64,000 nt of DNA. Source: CAJQLB01 sp041392065 (GTDB taxonomy: Bacteria; Bacteroidota; Bacteroidia; Flavobacteriales; Flavobacteriaceae). The notes under the pieces were generated by a model, which ran no database searches, was not told where the DNA came from, and saw only the letters and a list, made by a program, of their open reading frames with translations. Every line of letters starts with the position of its first letter. Position 1 is the stretch's first letter. Made by a program: the position numbers and the translations under genes. Positions 49,912 to 58,978 of this stretch are shown piece by piece. Location of the stretch: positions 124,001-188,000 of the forward strand of contig JAWKMU010000002.1 in the NCBI GenBank assembly GCA_041392065.1, written 5' to 3'.

Positions 49912-51078
49912 TTAGTTTGTATTATTAGAACTCAATTCACCAATCAATTTTTCCATCATTTGCATACCTTTTACGAGTTCGCTTTTTGCAATAAATTCAT
50001 TAGCTCTATGTGCTTGAGCAATTGAGCCTGGACCACAAATAGCTGTTTGGAAACCTTCATTAGCAAATTGTCCAGCTTCTGCTGCATAAGCAACAGTGTT
50101 TAGGTTAGAGTTCCCAGAAATGCGTTTTACTAAATTGACTACATCATCATCTGCCTTGGTGTCAAGTGGTGGAACAGGAGGATGGTTTTCAATAGTGCTG
50201 ATTTTAAAATCTGGAAATATATTTTGTAACTCTTTTTCTCGTTGTCTGCAAAAGGCTTCAAATTCTGCAACAATAGTTTCGGTATCGTCCATTGGAATAG
50301 TACGTAAATCCCAATAAAAATGAGCTTTGTCTGCAATAACGTTTGGAGCAATACCACCATTTACCAAACCAATATGAATTGAAGAGTGTGGTGGTTGAAA
50401 GCGTTCGTCCAATCGCTTATCAGAAATGAGTTGATTCATTCGGGTTTCTAACCATAAAATAAGTCGCATGGATTCATGTATAGCACTTACCTCTTGTTTG
50501 ATTCTGCTACTATGTCCAGCTGAACCATTCACATAGGTTTCCAGAATATAAATTCCTTTTTGGCCAACAATTGGTTCCATTAAAGAAGGCTCTCCAATAA
50601 TGGCATATTTAGGTGTTTCAGTATAATCGTTTTTTATTGCTTTGGCTAATTCAGGTCCAGCCAAGCAACCAATTTCTTCATCGTAAGAAAAGGCAAAATA
50701 GATTGGTTTTTTTAGTTCGGCTTTAACCATATCAGGAAGCGCAGCTAAGCAACAAGCAATAAAGCCTTTCATGTCACATGAGCCTCTTCCGTAAAGTTTG
50801 CCATCACCTTTATCAGATAACTCAAAAGGATTGGTTGCCCATTCTTGACCTTCAACAGGAACTACATCTGTATGACCTGAGAGAATCACGCCACCATCAA
50901 CAGCTGGACCAATTCTGCAGTGCAAAGATGCTTTGTTGCCTTCTTCATTAGGAACAAGAGTTGTAGTGATTCCATAAGATTCTACATAATCTTTAATCCA
51001 ATGTATGATGCTTAAATTACTTTCACCACCAAGAACTGGAAAGGATACAAGTTTTGCTAAAATTTCTTCTACTGTCAT
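49912..51078 (-). CDS. argE: Acetylornithine deacetylase
   Basis: 388 residues, M20 family. The metal site is intact: SGHTDVVPV (His69, Asp71), RGSCDMKGF (Asp102 bridging), YDEEIGCLAG (catalytic Glu followed by ligand Glu) and a late His in AHRANEF. ArgE removes the acetyl group from N-acetylornithine in arginine synthesis, but related enzymes act on other N-acyl amino acids. The start comes two bases before the YfcC stop on the same strand, so it is co-transcribed with a carrier that may import its substrate. Confidence 0.88.
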   Translation of the reverse strand: MTVEEILAKLVSFPVLGGESNLSIIHWIKDYVESYGITTTLVPNEEGNKASLHCRIGPAVDGGVILSGHTDVVPVEGQEWATNPFELSDKGDGKLYGRGSCDMKGFIACCLAALPDMVKAELKKPIYFAFSYDEEIGCLAGPELAKAIKNDYTETPKYAIIGEPSLMEPIVGQKGIYILETYVNGSAGHSSRIKQEVSAIHESMRLILWLETRMNQLISDKRLDERFQPPHSSIHIGLVNGGIAPNVIADKAHFYWDLRTIPMDDTETIVAEFEAFCRQREKELQNIFPDFKISTIENHPPVPPLDTKADDDVVNLVKRISGNSNLNTVAYAAEAGQFANEGFQTAICGPGSIAQAHRANEFIAKSELVKGMQMMEKLIGELSSNNTN

Positions 51079-51079
51079 A

Positions 51080-52483
51080 TTAACTATAATTTGTTGCTAC
51101 TGCAACTATAAGTGCCAAAAAGGCTATAAATAATAAGGTTATGAATACTGGAAAAATGAACCGAATCCATCTGTCAATTGGCACTCTACACATACTTAGC
51201 ATGGCGATAAGTCCTCCAAGGGTTGGATTGATTAAATTTGATAGTCCATCACCTATTTGAAATGCTAAAATGGTAATTTGTCTTGTCAGTCCAAGCGATT
51301 CTCCCAACGGAAGCATAACAGGTAAAGTAGCTAAAGCTTGCCCACTTCCAGATGGAATAAAAAAGTTGATAACAGTTTGGGAAATAGACATGCTTATCGC
51401 AGAAGCATACAATGGCAAATCTTGAAGCATTACAGATAGATTGTAAGATATCGTGTCGCCAATATTTCCCATTTCCATAAGGACTTTTATAGAGGTTGCG
51501 TAACCAACCATAAAGGCTCCAGGAGCAGCCACTGAAACAGCTTTTAAAACAGTTTCACTCATAGTTGTGGCATTCATTCTAGATACAATTCCGCAAAGAA
51601 CAGCAACCATTAAAAAAACTGCTGAGAGCTCATTGATATACCATTTGAGATTAAAAACACCGTAAAGAATAACTAAAAGGCCTATTATAAATATGGAAAT
51701 AACCATCCAATTATTACCTGAAACTCTGTAATCTTGAATGGGTTTTGAGAGTGACAATCCACTTACATCTAAACCTTTGCCTAAACCTTTTTCAGGATTT
51801 AAAGATATCTTTTTAAAGTACCTGACATTGTAATAAGCCATGATACTTAAGGCTGTAAAACACAATACACTTCTCAATAAAGCACCAGAAAACATTGGTA
51901 GCTCAGCTATTTTATGACCTGTTCCAACTGTATAAGGATTTATTGGTGAGAGCCCAAATCCAATAGTCATTGCACCAACTGAAATACCTGCTGCTAGAAT
52001 TAAATCGCCACCAAGTGCTAAGCTGAGCACAGCAGCTATAGGAACCATGGCAATATTGTTTTCATAACCAACAGCAACACCAAGTAAACCATAAATAAAA
52101 GTCATGATGACTATGATGAGATTCTTGTTTTTAAAACCTAAGCGTTTAACAAGGGTTCCAACAGAGTATTCAACTGCTTTAGATTTTTCCATAAAACCAA
52201 ACATAATGGCTCCTGCGAGTACAATAAAAATGATTTCAGATGCTGCTTTGAACCCAAGAGGAATGGCCTTAAACATATCTAATATCCCTATTGGTGTAGA
52301 AGGAATTACTTTATATGAATCTGGAACTACAGCATTTCTATCATCAACCAAAACACGTTCGTAAGTTCCAGCAGGTAAAATATGTGTTAGAATGGCAACA
52401 AGAACAATAATTCCAAACAGCATGGTTACTGCATGAGGAATGCGTTTGTACCAAGGTTTGCTTTTGTGATTTAATTCACTCAT
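51080..52483 (-). CDS. YfcC family membrane carrier
   Basis: 467 residues, about twelve membrane helices. Family blocks: IPHAVTMLFGIIVLVAILTHILPAGTYER, IIFIVLAGAIMFGFMEKSKAVE, GVAVGYENNIAMVPIAAVLSLALGGD, SPINPYTVGTGHKIAE and the final FIPSGSGQALATLPVMLPLGESLGLTRQITILAFQIGDGLSNLINPT. YfcC proteins are related to DcuC and to arginine/ornithine carriers. Directly upstream of argE, so import of acyl-amino acids or basic amino acids is a fair inference. Five His are absent from the core, so it is not a zinc transporter. Confidence 0.85.
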   Translation of the reverse strand: MSELNHKSKPWYKRIPHAVTMLFGIIVLVAILTHILPAGTYERVLVDDRNAVVPDSYKVIPSTPIGILDMFKAIPLGFKAASEIIFIVLAGAIMFGFMEKSKAVEYSVGTLVKRLGFKNKNLIIVIMTFIYGLLGVAVGYENNIAMVPIAAVLSLALGGDLILAAGISVGAMTIGFGLSPINPYTVGTGHKIAELPMFSGALLRSVLCFTALSIMAYYNVRYFKKISLNPEKGLGKGLDVSGLSLSKPIQDYRVSGNNWMVISIFIIGLLVILYGVFNLKWYINELSAVFLMVAVLCGIVSRMNATTMSETVLKAVSVAAPGAFMVGYATSIKVLMEMGNIGDTISYNLSVMLQDLPLYASAISMSISQTVINFFIPSGSGQALATLPVMLPLGESLGLTRQITILAFQIGDGLSNLINPTLGGLIAMLSMCRVPIDRWIRFIFPVFITLLFIAFLALIVAVATNYS

Positions 52484-52517
52484 TTTAAAAAATAAGTGTC
52501 TAATATAGTATTTTCTT

Positions 52518-53750
52518 TTACGACCTCAAATTCTTAATACGCTCCAATAACGTTGGATGAGAATAATGCATAAACACATAAGCAGGATGAGGTGTTAAAT
52601 TGCTTAAACTGTTCTTAGATAATTTTTTAAGTGATGTAATAAGAGGTTCTCCACCATAAGTGTCCTTAGCGTAATTATCAGCTTGGTATTCAAATTTTCT
52701 TGAGAGGTAATTCATGATTAATCCAGTGATTTCACTTATTGGACTATACAATAACCCAAAGGCAATTAATCCTATATGAAAACTAGGTATTTGAACACCT
52801 AAGGCATTTGATAAGATTGGATTTGAAATTAATAATGATAAAATATAAAGTGTTAGTCCAGTTAATAAAATGGAGGCAAAGAGGTTAATAATGATGTGTT
52901 TTCGCTTGTAATGCCCAACTTCGTGTGCTAACACCGAAACAATTTCTTCGTCGTTTAAATCATTAATTAAAGTGTCATATAGTGTAACTCTTTTTTCGTT
53001 ACCAAAACCAGAAAAGTAAGCATTGGCTTTTGTGCTTCTTTTAGATCCATCAATAACGAAAATTTTATCTAGCTTAAATCCAACAGTTTTCGCATAAGCT
53101 GCAATTTTAGTTCTTAATTCACCTTCGTCCAAAGGTGTTTGTTTGTTAAAAAGTGGAACAATTAGTTTGGAATAAAACATATTCATAAACACAGAAAACG
53201 CAGTTACTAAAGCCCAAGCATATAACCAAAAGTGGCTTCCAGTTACTTCATAAAACCAAATAATCAATGCTAAAATTCCGCCACCAACGATGATGAGCAT
53301 GAGCCATCCTTTTATTTTGTCAAGGATAAACGTTTTTAGTGTTGTTTTGTTAAAACCGAATTTTTCTTCAATCACAAACGTTTTGTAATAAGAGAAAGGA
53401 ATGGTAATGATGTCGCTTGCAAGCATGATAATTCCAAAGAAAATCAATGCAATAACAATGCTGTTTGAGCTATATCTTCTAGCAATATTATCGACATATT
53501 CAAAGCCATCAACATAGAAAAATGCCAAGGTTAAAACCAACGAAAAAGTAGACGTGATATTTGAAAACCGATGATTGGTTGCTTTGTAAGCTTGTGATTT
53601 TTTGTATTCGTCTTCATCATAAACATCTTGGAGTTCTGGTGGAAGCTCATCGTTAAAATGTTTAGCGTTGAGAGTGCCTAATACTTTATCAATAATAAAA
53701 TTGATAATTATAATTCCTATGATGATGTAAAAAAGTGTTGTACTAGTCAT
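52518..53750 (-). CDS. M48 family CAAX-type protease (Ste24-like)
   Basis: 410 residues. Seven membrane helices and the zinc motif HEVGH at 276-280 (SVLAHEVGHYKRKH), with the later EITGLIMNYLSRKFEYQADNYAKD giving the third ligand Glu. Also typical are the KLIVPLFNKQTPLDEGELR block and NAYFSGFGNEKRVTLYDTL. It matches bacterial Ste24 homologues in size and order of blocks. It cleaves membrane or prenylated-like substrates; in bacteria the targets are unclear. Not closely linked to neighbours. Confidence 0.92.
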   Translation of the reverse strand: MTSTTLFYIIIGIIIINFIIDKVLGTLNAKHFNDELPPELQDVYDEDEYKKSQAYKATNHRFSNITSTFSLVLTLAFFYVDGFEYVDNIARRYSSNSIVIALIFFGIIMLASDIITIPFSYYKTFVIEEKFGFNKTTLKTFILDKIKGWLMLIIVGGGILALIIWFYEVTGSHFWLYAWALVTAFSVFMNMFYSKLIVPLFNKQTPLDEGELRTKIAAYAKTVGFKLDKIFVIDGSKRSTKANAYFSGFGNEKRVTLYDTLINDLNDEEIVSVLAHEVGHYKRKHIIINLFASILLTGLTLYILSLLISNPILSNALGVQIPSFHIGLIAFGLLYSPISEITGLIMNYLSRKFEYQADNYAKDTYGGEPLITSLKKLSKNSLSNLTPHPAYVFMHYSHPTLLERIKNLRS

Positions 53751-53785
53751 TTAAGTTGTATTGTGAGGCTAAAATAAAAAGTATT

Positions 53786-53808
53786 TGTCACACTGAGCGC
53801 AGTCGAAG
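53786..53808. repeat. Left 23-bp inverted repeat beside the GIY-YIG gene
   Basis: Starts TGTCACACTGAGCG and ends AGTCGAAG. Its inverted partner at 54148-54170 matches at 21 of 23 positions (the two differences are adjacent, positions 6-7). Lies 3 bases before the stop codon of the GIY-YIG gene. Confidence 0.8.
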
Positions 53809-53811
53809 TGC

Positions 53812-54126
53812 TTATTTATTAAAGTATTTGTAATGTGTTGCATTTCTGCATTCAGCTAATATTTTTAACATATCGAAATCACCATTAATTAATGCTTCTT
53901 TTTTAGCTATAGTCCATTTTTTAATTTTCTTTTCAAAATATATTGCTTGTAAAACATCGTTAAAAGTTTCGTGAAATACTAATTCTAAAGGTCTTTTGTT
54001 AAAAGTATAGCAATTTGGTTGCTTACCTGATTTATGTTCTGAAAACCTTTTATTTATATCATTTGTAATTCCTGTATAATATGAATTGTCAGAACATTTT
54101 AGTATATAAACGAAGTAGTAAATCAT
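53812..54126 (-). CDS. Solo GIY-YIG endonuclease-fold protein
   Basis: 104 residues, a complete GIY-YIG domain of the UPF0213/YhbQ group: FVYILKCSDNSYYTGITND gives the YIL and YTG strands (here YVYIL/YYTGI), then the helix INKRFSEHKSG, the block NCYTFNKRPLELVFHETFND, and a Glu in AIYFEKKIKKWTIAKKEALI, the last catalytic position. No other domain. Such solo genes are often found many times in a genome. It is flanked by 23-bp inverted repeats, and the gene plus flanks make a 385-bp unit. In Bacteroidota I suspect a link to spread of these repeats. Confidence 0.88.
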   Translation of the reverse strand: MIYYFVYILKCSDNSYYTGITNDINKRFSEHKSGKQPNCYTFNKRPLELVFHETFNDVLQAIYFEKKIKKWTIAKKEALINGDFDMLKILAECRNATHYKYFNK

Positions 54127-54147
54127 TTTACTTTTAGTATTTAAGGT

Positions 54148-54170
54148 CTTCGACTGCGCTCAGACTGACA
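54148..54170. repeat. Right 23-bp inverted repeat beside the GIY-YIG gene
   Basis: Starts CTTCGACT and ends CAGACTGACA, the inverse of the repeat at 53786-53808 (21 of 23 positions). Between the GIY-YIG start codon and the end of the methylase gene. Confidence 0.8.
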
Positions 54171-54178
54171 TTTTTAGA

Positions 54179-54976
54179 TCACAGAAAATTTCGCTGTCGT
54201 TTTGCTTCAAAAATTAAAATTCCAGCGGCAACCGAAACGTTCATTGAGTCAATCTCACCTTGCATTGGAATGATAATATTTTGGGTAGAATGTTGCAACC
54301 ACTCGTTGCTTAATCCTGTGGCTTCAGTACCAACAACAATAGCTGTTGGTTTTGTAAAATCCTGAGAGTGATAGTTAACAGAAGCCTTTAATTCTGCACA
54401 ATAAATGTGAATATGTTGTTCCTTTAAAAATTCAATAATTTCAGATGTTGAACCTGTTGCGATTTGATTGGTAAACACACAACCAACACTAGAGCGAATA
54501 ATGTTTGGGTTGTACAAATCGGTTTTTGGGTTGGCAATAATTACTGCATCAACATTAGCAGCATCTGCAGTGCGTAATAAAGCTCCAATATTCCCAGGTT
54601 TTTCTGGTGCTTCTGCTACCAATACTAGAGGGTTTTTATTTTTCAAATTGAGTTCACTCAAACTTAAAGATTTTGACTTTGCTACAGCCAATACACCTTC
54701 AGTGGTTTCACGATGTGCTAGTTTTTGATAGACTTCTTTTGAAATCTCTATAGTGTTTAGGCGTTTAGTTGTTAAGTTGTTGAGTTGATCTGCTGAAAAG
54801 AGTTCTGGATAAAACAAAATGATTTCGAGTTCATAATTTCCTTTTAAGGCTAAGCTTATTTCACGTTGTCCTTCAATTAAAAATTGTCCAGAATTTTTAC
54901 GTGCTCTAGATTTTTCCTTAAGTTGAAATAAGGACTTTATTAAAGGGTTTTGGATGCTAGAAATCATATTCGCCAT
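54179..54976 (-). CDS. SpoU/TrmH family RNA methyltransferase
   Basis: 265 residues. An N-terminal L30e-like substrate-binding part (1-100; KSRARKNSGQFLIEGQREI) precedes the SPOUT knot: motif 1 APEKPGNIGALLRTADAANVDAVI, motif 2 AIVVGTEATGLSNEWL, motif 3 IIPMQGEIDSMNVSVAAGILIFE. These 2'-O-methylases act on tRNA or 23S rRNA; which base is not clear. A TACTTTTG element ends seven bases before this ATG; the alternative start at the fourth codon (54967) would allow a normal leader and leaves the protein intact. Confidence 0.92.
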   Translation of the reverse strand: MANMISSIQNPLIKSLFQLKEKSRARKNSGQFLIEGQREISLALKGNYELEIILFYPELFSADQLNNLTTKRLNTIEISKEVYQKLAHRETTEGVLAVAKSKSLSLSELNLKNKNPLVLVAEAPEKPGNIGALLRTADAANVDAVIIANPKTDLYNPNIIRSSVGCVFTNQIATGSTSEIIEFLKEQHIHIYCAELKASVNYHSQDFTKPTAIVVGTEATGLSNEWLQHSTQNIIIPMQGEIDSMNVSVAAGILIFEAKRQRNFL

Positions 54977-55051
54977 ACAAGCACAAAAGTAAATAATAAA
55001 AGTAATTAAGTACCTTAGTAAACGACAAAGCTTTCAACTAAAACCTAAAAA

Positions 55052-55840
55052 ATGAAAAGACTAGCACTTACAATTTTCTGCTTAATCACAATAATGGCTT
55101 GTAAGCAAGAACAAAACACCGAAGACTACAAAAATGCTGAATTGAATATAACTACAAGCATTTATCCAGAGACCATCTCAAAAATATTTGATGCTCATGG
55201 AGGAATTGATACTTGGAATACTATGGAGCACTTATCTTATGAAGTTGAAAAGCCTGATCAGAACGATGTTTATAACATTGCTTTAAAAAGTAGACAATCT
55301 TTAATCGCTTCACAGCACCACCTTTTGGGTTTTGATGGCCAGAATGTTTGGCTGAAAAATTTAGATACTGTAACCTACAAATCCAACCCAAAATTTTACT
55401 ATAATTTGATGTTTTATTTTTATGCTATGCCATTTGTGTTAGGTGATGATGGCATTAATTATGGTAAGGCTGAAGCTATGGAATTTGACGGAGAAACCTA
55501 TTATGGTATTTCAATTTCATACGAAGCAGGAGTAGGAGAGTCTCCAGAAGACGAATACATTTTATACTACAACCCAAAAACTTTTAAAATGGAATGGTTA
55601 GGTTATACAGTAACCTATTTCTCCAAAGAAAAAAGTAAAGAATTTCATTTTATAAAGTATGGCGATTGGCAAGAGGTTAATGGACTTTTGTTGCCTAAAA
55701 CCTTGTCATGGTATCACTACGAAAACAATATGCCAACCACATTTAGAAACAATGTAAACTTTCTAAATGTAAAACTTTCAGAAGAACTGCCTCAAGAAGA
55801 CATGTTTAAAGTACCTGATAGCTCAATGATAGTGAAGTAG
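55052..55840 (+). CDS. DUF6503-like lipoprotein
   Basis: 262 residues. The lipobox is IMAC (Cys17). The mature part starts SKIFDAHGGIDTWNTMEHLSYEVEK, a block typical of outer-membrane lipoproteins of this type (LolA/LppX-like half-barrel), then VYNIALKSRQ, GFDGQNVWLKNLDT and LPKTLSWYHYENNMPTTF. It is probably a lipid- or hydrophobe-binding half-barrel in the periplasm. Single gene. The 164 bases after it contain only AT-rich sequence and the leader of the next gene. Confidence 0.72.
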   Translation: MKRLALTIFCLITIMACKQEQNTEDYKNAELNITTSIYPETISKIFDAHGGIDTWNTMEHLSYEVEKPDQNDVYNIALKSRQSLIASQHHLLGFDGQNVWLKNLDTVTYKSNPKFYYNLMFYFYAMPFVLGDDGINYGKAEAMEFDGETYYGISISYEAGVGESPEDEYILYYNPKTFKMEWLGYTVTYFSKEKSKEFHFIKYGDWQEVNGLLLPKTLSWYHYENNMPTTFRNNVNFLNVKLSEELPQEDMFKVPDSSMIVK

Positions 55841-56004
55841 TATTTTTTACAAAAAAGTTAAGAAAAAGTTAAATAGGAATGGTTTTTGAGGTATATTTAA
55901 AATAACCAAACCATTAACGATATGCCAATAAAATACTGTTTTTCTATTTCAAACCACGCAACCTTTTATAAATCTTCAGACTATTAGATAAAACGTCTAA
56001 TATT

Positions 56005-56790
56005 ATGAAAACTAAATTTATATTTTTTGCTGCTTTGGTATTATTATTTAATTGCACTAATGAAAATGTTACGTCACCAGAAGATCAAGCTTGTGATAAT
56101 GGGACTTATGTTGGCGATGTTATTTTAACAACACAACAAGAAGTCGAAGATTTTGGTACAATGTGTTATTCTAAAATTGATGGTAAATTACAAATAGGTG
56201 TTGTATTTGATAATGATATAGTTGACTTATCTCCCTTATCTAATTTGAAAGAAGTATTCTCAATATCACCTACAGATGATTTAGATGGCTTTATTCATAT
56301 ATATAAAGCCAATAACTTAATTAGTTTAAATGGATTAAACAATTTGGTCTCAGTTGGAGGCTTAAGTATTTCTAATTGTAATGGCTTAACAACCTTACAA
56401 GGACTTGAAAGCTTAACTTATATTAATAATTTCAGTCGTTATAATTTTTTAAAAATTATTAATAACCAAAATCTAGAGAATTTTAATGGACTAAATAATT
56501 TACTACAAATAGGAATAAGTAATGATATTCCTTTTACAGGTTTGTATTTTAGTGGTAATCCTTTACTGTCTAACATAGATGCTTTATCTAATTTAGAGAA
56601 AGTATATGGTGTAATAAGGACCTATCATATATTGAATTTTGAAAGTATTGGAAATAATAGTTTGGCTGATTTTTGTGGCCTTGAAAACTTATTTTCCAAT
56701 GGTGTTTATAATATCAATGGGCTTAGAATTGAACATAATGCCTACAACCCAACCGTTCAAGATATTATAGATGGTAATTGTAGCCAATAA
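56005..56790 (+). CDS. Leucine-rich receptor-L-domain-like lipoprotein 1
   Basis: 261 residues. The lipobox gives Cys17 (LFNC). After a short linker with CDNGTYVGDVILTTQQEVEDF, a series of short leucine-rich turns follows: ALSNLEKVYG, LNGLNNLVSVGGLSI, LQGLESLTYINNF and FNGLNNLLQIGI, the pattern of receptor L-domain/BspA-like repeats. It ends YNPTVQDIIDGNCSQ. A surface-exposed binding protein is likely. Its paralogue follows after 15 bases. A small hairpin ATTAGA/TCTAAT lies just upstream of the start (55983-56001). Confidence 0.72.
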   Translation: MKTKFIFFAALVLLFNCTNENVTSPEDQACDNGTYVGDVILTTQQEVEDFGTMCYSKIDGKLQIGVVFDNDIVDLSPLSNLKEVFSISPTDDLDGFIHIYKANNLISLNGLNNLVSVGGLSISNCNGLTTLQGLESLTYINNFSRYNFLKIINNQNLENFNGLNNLLQIGISNDIPFTGLYFSGNPLLSNIDALSNLEKVYGVIRTYHILNFESIGNNSLADFCGLENLFSNGVYNINGLRIEHNAYNPTVQDIIDGNCSQ

Positions 56791-56805
56791 CTTAAAACAA
56801 TAACT

Positions 56806-57594
56806 ATGAAAAAAATTACAAACTTAATTATAGCAACACTATGTATTATGAGTTGCACAAACGAAAGTGTTACACAACCAGAAGATCAATCTTGTGATAA
56901 TGGGACTTTTGTTGGAATTGTGATTTTAAAATCACAGCAAGAAGTTGATGAGTTTGGAGCTATGTGTTACTCAAAGATTGATGGAGCATTACAAATTGGA
57001 GCGCTTTCGGGAATGACTGATGATATTACAGATTTATCACCTTTGAGCTCTATTAAAGAAGTGTTTACAAGTGATGAAGACAATGCTAGTGGTGAAGGAA
57101 GATTTATAATAAAATCTTCAAATTTATTGAGTTTAAACGGTCTTAGGTTAGAAAGATTGGCAACATTGGAAATCTATAAAACCTCATTGAGAAATTTGAA
57201 TGGTTTAGAAAGTTTGGTTGAAATTAGCAATTACGGAGATTACAATCATTTAATAATTTCAGAAAACCCAATGCTAGAAAATTTGAATGGATTGAATAAT
57301 CTTGTTAAAATTGGAACAGATGGCCAATATACGACCATTGATATTAGATGGAATCCAATGCTTGAAAATCTCGATGGTTTGTCCGGTTTGATTCATATTG
57401 AAGGAAATCTTGCAGCTTCAACTTATGGGTGTCCTGATGGTGGGATTGTGTGTGGAAATAATTCACTTGTAAACTTTTGCGGTTTAACTAATCTAGTTGC
57501 AACTGGATTTAATGTTGAATATGGAGATATATTTCAAGGCAACGCGTACAACCCAACTGTTCAAGATATCATTAATGGGAATTGTAGCCAATAA
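56806..57594 (+). CDS. Leucine-rich receptor-L-domain-like lipoprotein 2
   Basis: 262 residues, paralogue of the preceding gene with the same lipobox position (Cys17), the same start block (SCDNGTFVGIVILKSQQEVDEF) and the same end (YNPTVQDIINGNCSQ). The central leucine-rich turns differ more. The pair is a tandem duplication, co-transcribed with a 15-base gap. An extra CPDGGIVCG loop near residue 208 may form a disulfide. Function unknown; surface binding is inferred. Confidence 0.72.
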   Translation: MKKITNLIIATLCIMSCTNESVTQPEDQSCDNGTFVGIVILKSQQEVDEFGAMCYSKIDGALQIGALSGMTDDITDLSPLSSIKEVFTSDEDNASGEGRFIIKSSNLLSLNGLRLERLATLEIYKTSLRNLNGLESLVEISNYGDYNHLIISENPMLENLNGLNNLVKIGTDGQYTTIDIRWNPMLENLDGLSGLIHIEGNLAASTYGCPDGGIVCGNNSLVNFCGLTNLVATGFNVEYGDIFQGNAYNPTVQDIINGNCSQ

Positions 57595-57600
57595 ATATAG

Positions 57601-57620
57601 ATTCCTGCTTTCGCAGGAAT
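57601..57620. repeat. Short hairpin repeat ATTCCTGC-TTTC-GCAGGAAT
   Basis: A perfect 8-bp stem with a 4-base loop, seven bases after the stop codon of the second leucine-rich gene. Similar ATTCC(C/T)GC...GGAAT hairpins are frequent intergenic repeats in bacteria. No T-run of its own. Confidence 0.6.
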
Positions 57621-57630
57621 GGCAAACAAT

Positions 57631-57662
57631 AAAAAAAGCAAGCCAAATGGCTCGCTTTTTTT
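57631..57662. terminator. Bidirectional terminator between convergent genes
   Basis: AAAAAAAGC, an unpaired base, AGCC-AAAT-GGCT, an unpaired base, and GCTTTTTTT. Closes the leucine-rich pair (+) and the amidohydrolase pair (-). Confidence 0.85.
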
Positions 57663-57678
57663 ATTTCAAAAGAAACTA

Positions 57679-58968
57679 TTAGTTTCCTTCATACTTGTTT
57701 TTGTAACGTTGCCAAAGTTCAGTTTGGTGCGTTTCTAAGCTAATCGCTCTACCATCAATAAAGGCATGGGTAAGTTGGTTACCTCTCATATCTAAAGCAT
57801 CGCCTTCACTTACAAATAAAGTGGCTCTTTTTCCTACAGAAATGGTTCCTAATTGGTCGTCAACTCCTAATATTTTAGCAATGTTAGATGTGATAAGTTT
57901 AAGAGCATCTTCTTTACTCATGCCTTGTCCAACAACTTGTCCAGCGTAAAACGGTAAGTTACGTGTCTGGAAGTTGGAGTTATTTCCTGTATGTATACCA
58001 ACCAAAACTCCAGCATCTGCCAATAGTTTAGGGTTTTTATATGGTAAATCATAATCGTGGTCAGCAATAGCTGGTAAGCTATGCGTGTGATCTATAAGTA
58101 CGGGAACATTGTTGCTTTTTAGCAAACCTGTTACAGTATGTGCTTGATAACCTCCAACAACAACCATGCTTATGCCATTATCACGAGCAAAGTTTACAGC
58201 ATCTGTAATGCCTTTTTCGTCATCAACATGTACATAAAGTTTTTGTTTGCCATTAAATAAGCCTTCCATAGCTTCAAAAGGTATGTTCTTTTGGTTGCGT
58301 TTTCCATTTAAGTAGGCTTTGCTTTCTTTTACAAAACTTACAACTTCATCAACTTGCTTTGCGTAGTTGTCATTTGGTCTTAAACCTCTTGGTTCACCAA
58401 GCCACCAGCGACCACGTGAAAAGCTACTTGGCCAGTTTAAATGAATACCATCATCAGCTTTTAAAGCAGCATCTTGCCAGTTCCAACCATCCAATTGCAT
58501 AATGGATGATGTTCCAGAAATGCGTCCACCATTTGGTGATACTTGAGCAGTTAAGATTCCGTTAGGTCGCATGGATTCAACCACTTTAGATTCTGCATTG
58601 TAAGCGATTAAACTTCTAATGTGAGGTAAAAAATAGCCCATTTCTGCTTGGTCGTTACTTGCGTTTACAGCATCAACTTCTACCAAACCTAAGTTTGTGT
58701 TGGCTCCAATAAAACCAGGATAAATATGCTTCCCTGAAGCATTAATTACTTTACCTTTTGTAGCAGTACTAGAGTTCCCAACAGCTAGTATTTTACCATT
58801 TTCAAATACTACTGTACCATTTTCTATCACTGTGCCATCACCAACATGAATGGTTACTCCTGTAATTGAAATGGCTTCTGTTTGTTTATCAGCAGGTGTT
58901 TGCTGCGCAAATGTGATTGTGCAACATAACATTAAAACTGAATATATATATTTTATGTGTCTCATCAT
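57679..58968 (-). CDS. Amidohydrolase-like protein lacking the HxH metal site
   Basis: 429 residues, signal peptide 1-21 (TITFAQ). The amidohydrolase plan is recognisable: the N-terminal composite sheet (ISITGVTIHVGDGTVIENGTVVFENGKILAVG), SGKHIYPGFIGANTNLGLVEVD where HxH would be expected, and the final DDQLGTISVGKRATLFVSEGD. The HxH is replaced by NTN, while a later HTHSLPAIADH and a GIHTG stretch survive. It probably does not bind the usual metal pair, so it may be a structural partner of the larger protein encoded 10 bases upstream. Confidence 0.8.
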   Translation of the reverse strand: MMRHIKYIYSVLMLCCTITFAQQTPADKQTEAISITGVTIHVGDGTVIENGTVVFENGKILAVGNSSTATKGKVINASGKHIYPGFIGANTNLGLVEVDAVNASNDQAEMGYFLPHIRSLIAYNAESKVVESMRPNGILTAQVSPNGGRISGTSSIMQLDGWNWQDAALKADDGIHLNWPSSFSRGRWWLGEPRGLRPNDNYAKQVDEVVSFVKESKAYLNGKRNQKNIPFEAMEGLFNGKQKLYVHVDDEKGITDAVNFARDNGISMVVVGGYQAHTVTGLLKSNNVPVLIDHTHSLPAIADHDYDLPYKNPKLLADAGVLVGIHTGNNSNFQTRNLPFYAGQVVGQGMSKEDALKLITSNIAKILGVDDQLGTISVGKRATLFVSEGDALDMRGNQLTHAFIDGRAISLETHQTELWQRYKNKYEGN

Positions 58969-58978
58969 TTTTTAGTTT

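Noticed and set aside
55921..55986. A 21-codon frame before the first leucine-rich gene.
   Set aside because: Short, no coupling with the next gene and no sign of coding bias.
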